From Cercophora sp. LCS_1 (lineage: Eukaryota > Ascomycota > Sordariomycetes > Sordariales > Lasiosphaeriaceae): a stretch of 64,000 nt of DNA. The notes under the pieces are model-generated. The model was not told where the DNA came from, searched no databases, and worked only from the letters and a program-made list of their open reading frames with translations. Made by a program: the position numbers and the translations under genes. Shown here piece by piece: positions 42,080-53,104 of this stretch. The stretch covers positions 186,001 through 250,000 of the forward strand of contig JAPZLL010000048.1 in NCBI GenBank assembly GCA_036250225.1. Reading direction: 5' to 3'. How positions within the stretch are numbered: position 1 is the stretch's first letter; the number at the start of each line of letters is the position of its first letter.

Positions 42080-43228
42080 TTAAGCGACGCTTCCGCCGCC
42101 ACCACCATGAAGCAAAGCAGTCGCCAAGGCGTGCGGTTGCTCCAAAATAATACCTGGACCAGCTACGATGGTTTCCTTCGTCGGCGCGCCAGGTTTGTTG
42201 GCAACACAGGCGACAATAACACCCTTGGTCTCGAAATGCTCCGGAATCGTCACCCAGATCTCCTCCTGCGGCCACCTTCTCGTGTCGATTGGAACACTGA
42301 CGTTAAGCACACCGTGGAAAAAGACTGCAAAGTACTGGGTATAATCATGGAAAAACGGCTGGTTGTGGGGGTCGGTAAAGTCCAAGCTGATGCGCGACCC
42401 CGGTGTCAAGCTCACGGTGTCCTTGCCCGCAGACAAAGCCGGCAGCTTCTGGCGAGGATGGGGGAACTCGGGATTCTCGGGAGGACAACTTCCAGGAATG
42501 ATGAAGGCGTTGGTGGTATCAAGGACCTCGTTGGCGTAAGGGAAGATGGTATCGGAGGGCCCACCAAATGGGTCAGCCTTCCATATCTCGATCAAGGCCC
42601 ACGACTCATGGCGAGTCTCGACTTCGGCAATGGCGAGCATGGCGCCCTTGCCGCCGCTGATCTTGGGCTGCTGGACGAGGCCAGTCAAAAAAGCCATGCT
42701 TGAGATCTCGAGCACGGTCATGAGGGCCATGAAGGCGACGGGATCCTTGAAAGGGAAATTGTACTTGCACGCCCCGGGCTTGACAGAGGTAGGCGAGATC
42801 TGGTTCTGGAAGATGCGAAGATGGCCGGCCTCGTTGTTACGAATCTCCATGATACGCTGCAGCGTGTTCTCTGGCATGCCCGCCTTGACAAAATCCTGGG
42901 CCGTGAAGATGTCGATGGCGCGCTGATAGAACTCGAAGATGATCCACTCGGCGGAGAGAAGGTTCTGCCATGTCCAATCGTCGACACCCGGAGGGCCATT
43001 CTTTGTAGGAAAGATGGGGTCGGTGATATTGCCGGGGAATGGGCGGTCGGTGCCCCAGTAGTAGTTGTAGATGTCGGACTCGCCGGGGATGGGGCCATAT
43101 GTTGGATCAGCAAGACGTTGTGACTCCATGGAATATTGTCCCCGGTACCCTCCCGCCTGGGGCGCAGGCGCAGCCTGGACGGCCCCAAGGAGCGGGACCA
43201 AGTTGACAAAAAGAGATTTGTGCAGCAT
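42080..43228 (-). CDS. Rds1-like secreted ferritin-fold protein
   Basis: Intronless 382-residue protein. The start ATG at 43228 begins a signal peptide (MLHKSLFVNLVPLLGAVQAA); an upstream in-frame TTG is not needed. The central helical region has ferritin-like carboxylate motifs: EWIIFEFYQRAIDIF, then EIRNNEAGHLRIF (ExxH), then MTVLEISSMAFL and EVETRHESW (E...RHE). This is the arrangement of the fungal Rds1 stress-response family. The C-terminal part is beta-rich and ends in a Gly-rich tail. Rds1-type proteins are induced by nutrient and oxidative stress in fission yeast; a metal-binding role is inferred from the fold. Confidence 0.85.
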   Translation of the reverse strand: MLHKSLFVNLVPLLGAVQAAPAPQAGGYRGQYSMESQRLADPTYGPIPGESDIYNYYWGTDRPFPGNITDPIFPTKNGPPGVDDWTWQNLLSAEWIIFEFYQRAIDIFTAQDFVKAGMPENTLQRIMEIRNNEAGHLRIFQNQISPTSVKPGACKYNFPFKDPVAFMALMTVLEISSMAFLTGLVQQPKISGGKGAMLAIAEVETRHESWALIEIWKADPFGGPSDTIFPYANEVLDTTNAFIIPGSCPPENPEFPHPRQKLPALSAGKDTVSLTPGSRISLDFTDPHNQPFFHDYTQYFAVFFHGVLNVSVPIDTRRWPQEEIWVTIPEHFETKGVIVACVANKPGAPTKETIVAGPGIILEQPHALATALLHGGGGGSVA

Positions 43229-44241
43229 GGCAACGGTTAGCAGCTCACAGAGCTGCAAGAAAGAATGGATTGAGCAATCAAATATGAGAGAGAGATCAAG
43301 AAAAGCCCGTCAGCCTGGACTTCGATGAATCGATCTGGCTGTCCATGTTCATTGTGCCTGGTGAATGCCAGCCTTTTGTTCGTGGTGGCTCATCGGTGGC
43401 TGCCGCCGTCAGTGCACCATCGACGCTAAAGGCCAGGACCGAGTTGGGACACGACCACAACCCTCCCCTTTCCAACTCCGAGCGATTTCTCTAACACAAC
43501 AACTATCGAGATCCTGCTCCATTTAACTCAACCGCGCAGCCGTGGAAATGGAGCACCCGATGCGTGGTGCTGACATCGGCGCTCAACGGCTCGTCGCCCT
43601 CTCTGGGCCCCCGGACCTGATTGTTCCTTCCGTGTCAGGCTTGCCACACGACTGACTCATTTAGAATGCCTCCGACCCATCGGATTGCCCGATCTACTGT
43701 CTTAACACCAGACAACATCATCTCAGGCGCCGTTCTGCTTGACACATGGCAGTCGGTCGGTGCATTTCATTCATCGCAGCATCTGCGCCTGTCCTCATCG
43801 AGGGAAACTGCACTAGGTCAACGCCCTCCAGGAACCTTTTAGAGTCGGTGCCGCGAGACCACCAACGAACGCAATCCCCCAGATTATGCAGGATTTACGC
43901 GACACCCACCCCTAGGAGCATGCGATAGCCGCGTTGTTCAAGGTCAGCGAGGTGTTGATCTCTTGCGCATCCACTGATGGGTCTCCAATTAGCGTCATGG
44001 AAAGGGGTATCGCTCGAATGACTTCCGTCGATTTGCGGATCATCAACAGATCGGTTGCTTGTCGAGCCCGTCGCAATTAGGCACAGCACGGGGAAGCATG
44101 AGAGTCATTCCAGAGGAGCCCGATCAGCTCGAAACACGTGAAGGATGAACAACAACTTCAACAGCGTCGTGCCCCCCGCGAGCAAACGTTCGCCGTCGCA
44201 ACAGCTCCTCACCCATAACCGTCAATCTTCCACGCCCAATC
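43229..44241. promoter_or_regulatory. Divergent intergenic region between Rds1-like and P450 genes
   Basis: About 1 kb between the start codons at 43228 (minus) and 44242 (plus). C/T-rich DNA occurs near 43450-43500. Short open frames carry no domain. No repeat or RNA gene is seen. Confidence 0.45.
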
Positions 44242-45915
44242 ATGTTACTCCTGGCAATATTCGTCGGCGTTGCCTTGATATGCCTCAACCTCTTTCAAAA
44301 ATCACAGGCGAGGAAGTCTGAGAGACGAAGATGCGACGAAGAATCAACTCGGCGAGGATGCGGTCCAGCAGCAGTGATGCCTCGAAAAGGGTTCCTTGGG
44401 TTTGGCCGGCTCGTTGAAAGCGTCAAGGCAACCAACGCTGGCTTTGGGCCTCAGTACGTCATCAAGGCCATTGACGCTGAGATGGGCAAGGACTGCCACA
44501 CATGCATTGTCCCGATCTCTGACTACGAGCTTCTGGTCACCCGCGATCCCGCCAACGTGCAAGCGATGCTGGCGACGCAATCGGTGGACTGGGATGTCGG
44601 TGAACACCGAAACGAGAGTTGGAGACCGCTGTTCGGCGATGGCATCTTCACATCTCGGGGAGAGGCTTGGAAGCACTCCCGGGCTCTGGTTCGGCCACAA
44701 TTTGCGCGAGATCAAGTCAACGATCTCGGCCTGATTGAGCGCCACGTCCAACAGCTGTTCGCTGCCATCGATAATTCGTTCGCCAATGCCGATGAGAAGG
44801 GTTGGACCCAAAAGTTCGACTTGCAGCCACTCTTTTACAACATGACGCTCGACATCACCACGGAGCTGATCTATGGTTATTCTGTACACTCGCAGAACCC
44901 GTCCAAGCGCGTCAATCTGCCAACCCTCCCTGGTTACGACGATCCGGACCGCGAGCACATCGGCACACACATGGACGCAGGCAAAGCGTGGGTCGAGACA
45001 CGTGGGGCTCTGTGGAAGTATCGCTGGCTGCTGCCTACGAAGCAATTTAACGCCCATTGCGCCGCCGTCCACAAATACGCCGGGTGGTTTGTTCAGTTGC
45101 GTCTGCAGCGTGGAGAGAAGTACCTTTCCGAACTTGACTCCGACTCTACCCCAGCGCGCTTTGTTCTGCTTGATGAGCTCGCCAAGGTGACACAGGACCC
45201 GGTTGAGCTACGCAGCCAGACCCTCAACGTGCTCACGGCCGGAAGAGACACAACCGCTTCCCTCATGGGCTGGGTATTCTACTTTCTTTCACGCCACCCC
45301 AGGGTGTTCAACAAACTCCGGGAGCAGGTCCTGGAGCATTTCGGTCCGTATACTCGCGATTCCAGCATTGAGTTTAAGGACCTTCGGGACTCGATTCCAT
45401 ACATCACGTCAGTCATCAACGAGTGCTTGCGAATGGCGCCCGTCATTCCACTGAACGAAAGAGTCGCACTCCGTGACACTGTTCTCCCCCGGGGTGGGGG
45501 TGCTGACGGCACTGAGTCGATTTTCGTTCCCAAGGGTCGGCAGGTTTTAATCCCAACATACGCGATGACGAGGCGGGAGGATCTATGGGGCCCGGATATC
45601 GAGGACTTCCGACCGGAGCGATGGGAGGAGAATGGCGGTCGAAAGTTTGGATTCGAGTTCATCCCTTTCGGGGGTGGTGTTCGTCAATGTCTTGGACGTA
45701 AGTTTGCCACTGTGGCCTTTTGGCTGCGAATGGGTCTAACTGGAACAGAGCAATTCGCGCGCACCAAAACGGCCTACATCATCGTGCGTATGCTGCAGAG
45801 ATACGACAGAATCGATAGCGCCGAGGCCCCGGATGCGCCGATGAAATTCCACCACACGATCGAGAACAGGAGCGGGAGTGGCGTTCAAGTGACGATGCAC
45901 GAAGCGGATGCCTAG
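44242..45915 (+). CDS. Cytochrome P450, CYP52-like (fatty acid/alkane hydroxylase type)
   Basis: Microsomal P450 of about 540 residues. An N-terminal hydrophobic anchor (MLLLAIFVGVALICLNLF) is followed by a basic stop-transfer. The I-helix is LTAGRDTTASLMGW (about 333-346). ExxR is NECLRM. FRPERW precedes the heme loop FIPFGGGVRQCLG (about 475-487). A 51-nt intron (45698-45748, GTAAGT...ACAG) splits the heme region. Because 51 is divisible by three and the intron has no stop, an unspliced reading adds 17 foreign residues. Splicing gives CLGQQFARTKTAY, as in CYP52 enzymes. A terminal oxidation of fatty acids or alkanes is the family expectation; the substrate here is unknown. Confidence 0.92.
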   Translation: MLLLAIFVGVALICLNLFQKSQARKSERRRCDEESTRRGCGPAAVMPRKGFLGFGRLVESVKATNAGFGPQYVIKAIDAEMGKDCHTCIVPISDYELLVTRDPANVQAMLATQSVDWDVGEHRNESWRPLFGDGIFTSRGEAWKHSRALVRPQFARDQVNDLGLIERHVQQLFAAIDNSFANADEKGWTQKFDLQPLFYNMTLDITTELIYGYSVHSQNPSKRVNLPTLPGYDDPDREHIGTHMDAGKAWVETRGALWKYRWLLPTKQFNAHCAAVHKYAGWFVQLRLQRGEKYLSELDSDSTPARFVLLDELAKVTQDPVELRSQTLNVLTAGRDTTASLMGWVFYFLSRHPRVFNKLREQVLEHFGPYTRDSSIEFKDLRDSIPYITSVINECLRMAPVIPLNERVALRDTVLPRGGGADGTESIFVPKGRQVLIPTYAMTRREDLWGPDIEDFRPERWEENGGRKFGFEFIPFGGGVRQCLGRKFATVAFWLRMGLTGTEQFARTKTAYIIVRMLQRYDRIDSAEAPDAPMKFHHTIENRSGSGVQVTMHEADA

Positions 45916-46331
45916 GATGGCGCAACGGCTGGTTGCCGCCGACAGGCGAAAGAGCCGATGATTCTTTCGGCGATAGAAGAATAGTAATACTTTTGGTACT
46001 CGAAACCCGTTACGAAATATCTCGTAGTTGTCTTAGTCGTCCGACGATAGGTCAGCATCCAGGAGCTTATGCATCGCCGATGATGACGTGATAAACAGGT
46101 TCGGAAACATCAACCGTGCCGATAAGGAATGGAGTCCACCCACGTTTCATGGTGTCTTTTTAGGCCGAGCCCGCCTCGGTCCGGTTGCGCTCCATCTCCC
46201 CGCTCCGCACCCGAGTCACTGATGCGCCCGCCCCGATCCAGCCCAAGTTATTCACACAGCAACATCGCCAAACTTCCAATTGAGCCACAAAGTTGGAGTT
46301 TCGAGTCCTTGCTCCACTTTCATCCGTCACA
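45916..46331. other. Spacer between P450 and dehydrogenase genes
   Basis: About 0.4 kb with the P450 3' end and the promoter of the next gene. AT-rich near 45975-46020. A short open frame from 46129 overlaps the dehydrogenase start in another frame and is not supported. Confidence 0.4.
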
Positions 46332-47570
46332 ATGGGGAGTAACATTACAACGAGCGCCAACGAAACGCTCAAGGGTCACAGGCTGGTCATCCTCATGCCG
46401 ATGGAAATACCCACCGTGTTCCTCGAACCCATCCAAGCCAAGTATCCCGACCTCAAGATTGAAGCACACAGGACCGAATGGGGTTCAAAGGCGTCCCCAA
46501 TCCCCGAAGAAGATTGGAAGGATGTGACCATCCTCCTGACATTCCTCCCATTCCCGACCCCTGAGCAGGCACCCAATCTGCAATACGTCCAGCTCATCAG
46601 CGCCGGCGCAAACCACATCCTCGACGTGCCTCTCTTCAAGGATACCAGTATCCCTTTCTGCACTGCGAACGGCGTCCACGGGTACGGTTGAATCTACTCG
46701 CCCTCCCCCACAAGCTAACTCGGCCAGCCCTCAAATCTCGGAATGGATCATATCAACCTACCTTGCCTTCACCCACGCTCGTGTGTGCTCCCCTTCCCCC
46801 CTCCCAACCTGTCTAACCGCATCATAGTTCCGCGCTTCCTTGACCAACAAAAAGAGGCCCACTGGGATCGTGGAAATCTCCTGACCTTTGAAGATGCTGT
46901 CTCAAAAACAATGTGCGCTCTTCCAGATCCCTCCTTCTGCCAGAACTAACCATCATCCAGTGGTATACTTGGATACGGTTCAATCGGCCGGCAAACCGCC
47001 CGTGTAGCATCCGCAATGGGCATGAAGGTCCACGCCTACACTCTGCACCCACGTCCAACGCCTGCTTCCCGTCATGACAATGGATGGACTCCTCCCGGCC
47101 TCGGCGATCCCGAGGGTATCTACCCAGCTAAATGGTTCTCCGGCTCATCCACCGAAGATCTCCATGCTTTTCTCTCATCTGGTCTCGACCTCCTCGTCAT
47201 CGCAACGCCCCTGACCAAGAACACGAAGCATCTCCTCTCCAAGGCCGAGTTTGAGGTCCTGGCCAGTGTGGGAAAAGGCAAGACCTTTGTGTCGAACATT
47301 GCACGCGGTCCAGTGATCCACACAGATGATTTGATTGAGGCATCGGAGGGCGGCTTGATCAAGGGAGCTGCGCTGGATGTGACAGATCCTGAGCCACTGG
47401 AGGATGGGCATCGCTTGTGGGGAACAAAGAATGTGATTATCACACCACATGTATCCGGCGCATCGGCGGCATATGCGGGGCGGGTGCTGCAGATTTTGGG
47501 TGTCAACTTGGAGAGGTTCGTGCTTGGAGAAAAGTTAGTCAACCAGGTAGAAAGAGGAAGGGGGTACTGA
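46332..47570 (+). CDS. D-isomer-specific 2-hydroxyacid dehydrogenase
   Basis: NAD(P)-dependent oxidoreductase of about 347 residues that interconverts 2-hydroxy and 2-keto acids. Four exons: 46332-46681, 46728-46780, 46828-46912 and 46961-47570. The splices restore GVHGPQISEWIIST, ALPRFLDQQ and TIGILGYGSIGRQTA, the last being the Rossmann GxGxxG (residues about 163-168). Catalytic residues follow in order: Arg in SNIARGPVI, Glu in DVTDPEPLEDGHRLW and His in ITPHVSG. An insert between the Rossmann motif and the Arg region (HPRPTPASRHDNGWTPPGL) is typical of fungal members. The start at 46332 (MGSNITTS) is preferred to an upstream non-ATG start. Confidence 0.93.
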
Positions 47571-50457
47571 TAGATCGATCATGAGGAGTCACAAGGTTGG
47601 CCACATTGACTGGAGGCAATACTGATATTAAGGATTAAGAATGCCTCCAAAAAAGCAAAGGACGCATCAAGAAAACTAACAATGCGTCCAAAAAAAAAAA
47701 AAAAAGGCCTCGAACCGAATCAAGAATGCTGTCTCAAAAATTGCCAACCGCCGAACCCCAACCCCAACATCCATCACCACCCATCATGGCGCATCCCACC
47801 CCCTCGGTATAAGCCACCGGGCGCCATCATCTCGAGCCGGTCCCCTTCCCCTCCCCGCCAAGCTGCCCCCAACTCTCCCACGAATTTGATGGCCAAGTCC
47901 GGCCGCACCACAACACCAACCGTCACACAGGCACCCGCCCCGGCAACCATCAACGAAAAAAACCCGTGCAAAAAAGAGGCCCAGCCTGCCGCCATCCCGT
48001 TGAAATTTTCATTTTTGGCCCGGATGGCCAGGGAGATGGTCGCCCAGGCGGCGACGGCGACCGACCAAATCTTCTTCGCCCTGTCCCGGATATTAGCAAA
48101 CGCCCTCACATAATTGCACACAGCGTTCAAGAAAGAAATAAGACAGAGGATAAAATAAAGAGACGTTTACAAATAAAGGAAAGTCCTAGCAGTAATTCTG
48201 AAGGCATTAAGGAATTGTGTACTTGCCATCCGACGATGCGGGCCTGGGGCCGGGGGGCGCAAGAAAGTCTCCAAACCACGATTGTCGAAGAAGGAAACAG
48301 GAAAGGTCAAGCAGAGCTTGGGACACCTAGAATTTTCCTTTAAGCGCGTCCGCACTCAGCGTGCTCCTTAGTGGTGCCTTCCCTCATTCTCACACTCCTG
48401 CCCTTTCAGGGCCAACCAAGAAACCCCGGGCCTCTGGCTTCCTCGTTGACGATGCTCCACGCCAGCGACACACACTCAGCGCCATCAGTATCAGGCCATT
48501 CGTTCTTCCACTGATCGCAGGCTTGTTGACGAGACGCCGACGTCAAAACTATCACGAACTGGCTTGACAACCTCCTTAAAAAGTAAGCTCTCGAGAGCCT
48601 GCCCTGACAACTCTTCCACAAGGCAAGGGGCACCCCACTCCTAAAGAGAGACTCAAACAGTTGCTAGCCGAATGGTGTGCCTGAGTTCGACAGTAGCAAG
48701 TTATGAAGTCTCCTTGGTCGGGCCAAATGTTTTGTCTTCCAACCAGTGCTTTCATCCACGCAGGCCTTGGGTTGATCATACCGTCACGTTGGTTCCTCGT
48801 CCACGTAAGAGGCAAGCGGGCAAGGCCAAATCGAGAGTGAAGAGGTTTGATCTCTGAACACTGCACCTTCTTTGCAGGTCTATTGCGTTCATTTGCCCAA
48901 ATCCGTGAGGGCTATCTGGATCGATGTACCCTCACAAAATGCTGGGCGGTTCCCAACATAGCCAGTTTCCGCCCACCCGGCCCTTGCCCCCGTATTTGAA
49001 TACCCCTAAGTTAGTGGACGATCACCTACAGGACGCGCTCCGATTGTGAGACAAGATTTAGTAGTAGTATTCTTTGAACGAATTGTGGCTGGATAGCCCG
49101 CTGCCTGAGCCAGGTAATCGCGGCGCCACCATTAGATCTTCGCTCTTGTAGCGCTGCATGATGTTGTCCAACTCTGTGCTAGAAGGAAATGAGTGTTGCG
49201 TTGGGACGCGTGGCTGTTGACGCAACTTCAAGCAGAAATCTACGGAATTCCGTCTGCAAAGTCCTTTTTCATGGTTCTGGCGCGGGAACTCACCACAAAA
49301 TGCAACCCCTGGTGGCCGCTCCCTTGCGGTGGCTCGTCCAGCCAATCCCAGCGCGATCCTTCCGATGTGCGAAGACATGCTGCCAAGGCACGTACAAAAT
49401 TTTTAGAATCGGCGAGAGTCTAACGATAGAATTAGACATAGAGATTGATAGGTATGGCGTAGTAACCCTAGTGCTCTACGCTCTCAAAACTCCAATTTGT
49501 ATCCTTGTTCCCGAGTTCGTGGCGCGATAAGCTTTCCTCGTCTGGATACCGGTGGTCAACTCCCAGATTGCTGAGGACCCTAGTCCCTTGTTTGTTCCCT
49601 GTAGGGATTTCGACAACAACGACGCCACCTTGCAAGGGAGAAGAAACACCAGTGGCACAGATCGAAGGGGAAGCATGATGCGCGCACACAAGGGAGTCTG
49701 CCAAGAGGCTTTCCTGAACCAGGATGGCGGAATCCCTATTGATAGAGCACCTAATGGCCGTGTCTGCCAGGGTTATTGTCGAGGTCTTCGGGGATTTCGG
49801 GACACACCAATGCGGTTGAGACGCAATTATCAAGTCGATGGGAGGCTGAGTCTACCCCATAGATTCGGAGGGTGTGGAAGATTACAGGCCATACCTCTGC
49901 CGATTGCCGACATGTGGGGAATATCCGCTTGCACCCTCCAAACGGGCCTCTACCTGAAGATGAGGGAAGCTCTCGGGATCAAGGTCGCCAAACTTGTGTG
50001 AGGGCAATCACCTTGCACAAAGGGGGAGCTTAGCTATGTCGTGCCGTGGCTGGAGTCTCAATGCGACCCCTGCTGGTTACTCCGCATGCCGCCATTGGAA
50101 TTCGTGGCCATTTCCGTGCGTGAATGCGGAGTTGGTGAAGGTGTGGGAAGTCGCGTTGGACAACGCCTGACCAAGAACAGACTGGCTCCAGACCGGATTT
50201 GAGACATGGGATGCTTCCTCCCTCGGCATGACTGCCGGTCTGAGCGGCTCCCTTGCGCCGCACCCTCACTTGGCGGATGGTGCCACAAGACCAAACCAAC
50301 CTCATCTCCAAGGTTCACGGTTACGCGTACTGAACCTCCAATGATCTCAGCAGTTACCTGCACACAGATCCCATCATGCACCGGCCGTGCTGTTGTCCCC
50401 CGAGTCTGCTCGGTCTTCGCCGCCCCCCTTTCATCCTCTTTCTTCACCACAGCGAAC
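47571..50457. other. Long gene-poor region with a reversed repeat module (locus C)
   Basis: Nearly 2.9 kb without a gene I can support. The first 650 bases are the array-core-array module described separately. From 48220 to 50450 there are only short open frames with no domain or codon signature. One at 49058-49378 (minus) ends in a plausible hydrophilic C-terminus, but upstream exons cannot be joined convincingly. A/T-rich patches occur near 49000-49070 and 49400-49460. The last 200 bases are the presumptive promoter of the GT71 gene. Confidence 0.45.
47612..48210 (-). repeat. Array-core-array repeat module (locus C, reversed)
   Basis: TGC/CGC/GGC cores at about 47642, 47663, 47683, 47706 and 47727 (steps 21, 20, 23, 21) are embedded in A-rich DNA, with an A run at 47690-47705. 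A core of about 330 bp follows (47770-48110), open on the minus strand and rich in Ala/Val/Gly. Further AAGTCC/AAGGCATTAAGG motifs lie at 48178-48212. The A-rich sense here versus T-rich at other loci fits the opposite orientation. Confidence 0.55.
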
Positions 50458-52131
50458 ATGTTTCTCTCTCCACAGTCACCACATTCTCTACCAAAACACG
50501 CATCTTCCTTTCCTTACCCGGCCCTGAGAATGGGCTCGACTTCTCCGTACTCCAAAAGCTGCAAGCGGACAGTCATCCTCCTCCCAACATTCGTTCTCCT
50601 CCTCTACTGGTTCACCCTCTGGCCCCACGCCGGGGATCGAGCCCACGCACAGCTCCGACTCTTCAACCAAGCAACAACGCCATGGTGGTCTACCTTCTTC
50701 GATGCCCTCGAGGCCGCCCAACCTGATGCCGACCCGATATTCCTCAATGAGACCATCAAGCCGCCATTCGAGAATTGGAAACCCGTGAATGACCGCGCCC
50801 GCCCCTCGCTCCTCAACTTGACGGCATCCGCCATCACCTCTCTCCGCAATGCGCACTCTACTTTCGTCACATCGCTCCCCTCCCTCGCCATATCCCTCCC
50901 TTACCAGCCGTCGACGACCGGCATCGTCACAACCACTGGCGTCAATCAATTCGGGCAAGTCATCACACTTCTCCTGATGCTGCGCCAGACAGGCTCCAAG
51001 CTCCCTGTGCAGGTCGTTCTCGACAACTCCACTTCCCCGTGGATCAGTATGATGTGTCGCGACTCTCTTCCGTCGCTGGGCGCAACTTGTCTCTACCTCA
51101 ATGACGCCTGGGAGGGCATCACTCCACCGCCGCCGTCATTTGAGCGCTTCCAGTGGAAGATCCTCTCCATCATCGCCTCGACTTTCCAAAACGTGCTCTT
51201 CTTGGACGCCGATGCTCTACCGGTTCTAAACCCCGATGCCATCTTCGCTCGCGGCTCCCAACCGTTTACTTCCACGGGGTTCGTTACATGGCCTGACTTT
51301 TGGACTCCATCAGCTAGTCCCGATTTCTTCGACATCGCGGGCGGGGTCGAGATCCCGCAGCTTACCGCGCGTACGTCATCCGAAAGTGGCGTGATGATCA
51401 TCGACAAGTTACGACATGCTGACACCCTTGTTCTGTCGGGGTACTACAACTACTACGGTCCCGATTATTACTACCTGATGATGACGCAACACGGACCGGG
51501 GGAGGGTGATAAGGAAGTCTACCTGGCGGCAGCGATGGTGCTAGAAAGCCTTGGGCGCAAAGGATCATACTCACCCCCAACCGATTGGATTGGCGATGGA
51601 AGCACGGAACTCAGAAAGGGCTATTGGGACGTCAAGGCCATGCCGCGGGTCCACGGCCGCACAGTGGCAGGGAAATGGCGAGGGATGTTCATGCAACAGA
51701 TGTGCCCCATGGAGGACTACCGAGCAGTGATGGAAGCCATCGAAAACGAGGGACTGCCACCCCGGAAACACCGAAATCGGGACGTCGATATCGAGGATTA
51801 CCTGGCTGATTCAAGTTTCCTCGCCAGAACGGGGAATCTGACGATCGAACACCAGCTGAAACGGACCATGTTCTTCCACCACAACGGTGTCAAGTTGGAT
51901 TTCACGAGAATAACGGATCCTGGGTCGGGGATCATCAGCCAAGAGGAGAATGGGGATTACGCAAGGCTATGGGGCGACCAGGGTTGGATAGTGGCCAATA
52001 CGGGAAGGGACGTGGAAAAGGTGCTATGGGAGGACGCTACGAAGTTTTGGTGTCGACAGCACGGGTTTAAGAAGGCATGTGAGCTAATGAAGCTCGTGCA
52101 CGAGGCTGTGTATGCGGGGTTGTATAGCTAG
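50458..52131 (+). CDS. GT71 alpha-1,3-mannosyltransferase (Mnn1-like), Golgi type II membrane protein
   Basis: Protein of 557 residues from ATG 50458. The frame is open further upstream, but that part lacks conservation, and the downstream ATG at 50530 is an alternative. A short cytosolic tail is followed by one membrane segment (VILLPTFVLLLYWFTLW, about 41-57), then a lumenal catalytic domain. GIVTTTGVNQFGQVITLLLMLR, then LPVQVVLDNS, and the DxD metal motif in NVLFLDADALPVLNP (about 248-250) define the GT71 family. SSESGVMIIDK and GYYNYYGPDYYYLM are further conserved blocks. It should add alpha-1,3-mannose from GDP-mannose to cell-wall or secreted glycoproteins in the Golgi. Confidence 0.9.
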   Translation: MFLSPQSPHSLPKHASSFPYPALRMGSTSPYSKSCKRTVILLPTFVLLLYWFTLWPHAGDRAHAQLRLFNQATTPWWSTFFDALEAAQPDADPIFLNETIKPPFENWKPVNDRARPSLLNLTASAITSLRNAHSTFVTSLPSLAISLPYQPSTTGIVTTTGVNQFGQVITLLLMLRQTGSKLPVQVVLDNSTSPWISMMCRDSLPSLGATCLYLNDAWEGITPPPPSFERFQWKILSIIASTFQNVLFLDADALPVLNPDAIFARGSQPFTSTGFVTWPDFWTPSASPDFFDIAGGVEIPQLTARTSSESGVMIIDKLRHADTLVLSGYYNYYGPDYYYLMMTQHGPGEGDKEVYLAAAMVLESLGRKGSYSPPTDWIGDGSTELRKGYWDVKAMPRVHGRTVAGKWRGMFMQQMCPMEDYRAVMEAIENEGLPPRKHRNRDVDIEDYLADSSFLARTGNLTIEHQLKRTMFFHHNGVKLDFTRITDPGSGIISQEENGDYARLWGDQGWIVANTGRDVEKVLWEDATKFWCRQHGFKKACELMKLVHEAVYAGLYS

Positions 52132-52499
52132 AGCAATCAGGCACCTGCATGGGTGGCGTTTTGGCGTTGGTGGTTAGACATTAAAGTAGACAACAAAGCA
52201 CTTGTTTATCCCTTGCATCAGATATATTGGTGACTTGTGAAAATCCTAGCTTTTGACTATCGAAACTAGACCCTGGAGCCGGATGATCGTTCAAGGACGT
52301 CGCTGTTATTTTTTCTCTCTTTTTCTTTTTGGAAAACGGATAGCCCAGCATCAAAAATGCCACCTTTAGACCAAACGACAACATCCATGCCTTCGTGTGG
52401 CCGTAACGACTCGATCCAGGAGCTGCGCTGGGTCGTCCTTGCCCCCCTTCTAGCTTTCTCCAATGATCTCTCCGACTCCTCGCCCTGCTCTTGCAGTTG

Positions 52500-52720
52500 C
52501 GTCCAATCTCCATGGCCGCCTGTGCTGCCTCCTGTGCGGGAAAGACTCGGCGGTGTGAGGAAGGAGCATCATGGAGTGAACATTTCGAGAGCTCTGCTCT
52601 CCTCTCTTTTTCTTCTTTGACTAAGTCTTGCCCGGCACCACCAAACCCTTTCTTCAAACGATTTTTTTTTTTTCTTCTTTTTTTCGTTTCCCCAAAGCCC
52701 ATCTCCGACCAGCAATTTCC
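52500..52720 (+). repeat. T-rich stem-loop dispersed element, copy 3
   Basis: ACATTTCGAGAGCTCTGCTC near 52585 holds the same 6-bp stem as copy 2 (GAGAGC/GCTCTC, loop TCT). It is followed by TTTTTCTTCTTTGACT, ACCCTTTCTTCAAACGA (near 52646) and T runs with TTTCGTTTCCCCAAA. It is about 16.6 kb from copy 2 and shares an 18-base identical block with it. Confidence 0.7.
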
Positions 52721-52822
52721 TTCGTTTTTTTTCCGGCCCACGTCGATTTTTTCTTTTTTTTGGAATTTTTTTTTTTAAAAAAAAAATTATATTTCGTCGG
52801 CTGCGCCGTTCGGCTCCGTTTT

Positions 52823-53060
52823 CCTCCTATCAGCACAGCTTATCCTTGTCAGCCCAGCTCCCCCCTACCAGACCGACCTCCTCATGTTACTCCAGACGTC
52901 TTCCGTTACCCCTGTTTCCTTCTGTCAGCACAGCTTCCTCTTGTCACCCTGTCTTGTCAGCGCCCAGTCTACCCCTGTCAACCCTGCTCCCCCTAGTAGA
53001 CCAGCCTACTCCTGTCAGCCCAGCACCCTCCTGTTACCCCGGATGCCTCCTATCACCGCG
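52823..53060 (+). repeat. Degenerate 19-bp tandem array
   Basis: Units approximating TGTCAGCCCAGCACCCTCC recur with TCAG/TCAC/TTAC starts at about 52830, 52849, 52868, 52925, 52944, 52978, 52996, 53015, 53034 and 53053, most steps being 18-19 bp. The array is C/T-rich on the plus strand and leads directly into the 20-bp array. No protein is encoded. Confidence 0.65.
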
Positions 53061-53104
53061 TTTTCCACGACCACTCCCACGCCCACCACCGGTAGGTCTT
53101 TCGG

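Noticed and set aside
49058..49378. Possible terminal exon ending in LSSHNSFKEYYY (minus strand)
   Set aside because: The C-terminus looks natural, but no upstream exon or splice junction joins it to a plausible gene.
49552..50001. 149-codon open frame on the plus strand
   Set aside because: No domain, signal peptide or codon bias; overlapped by equally long antisense frames.
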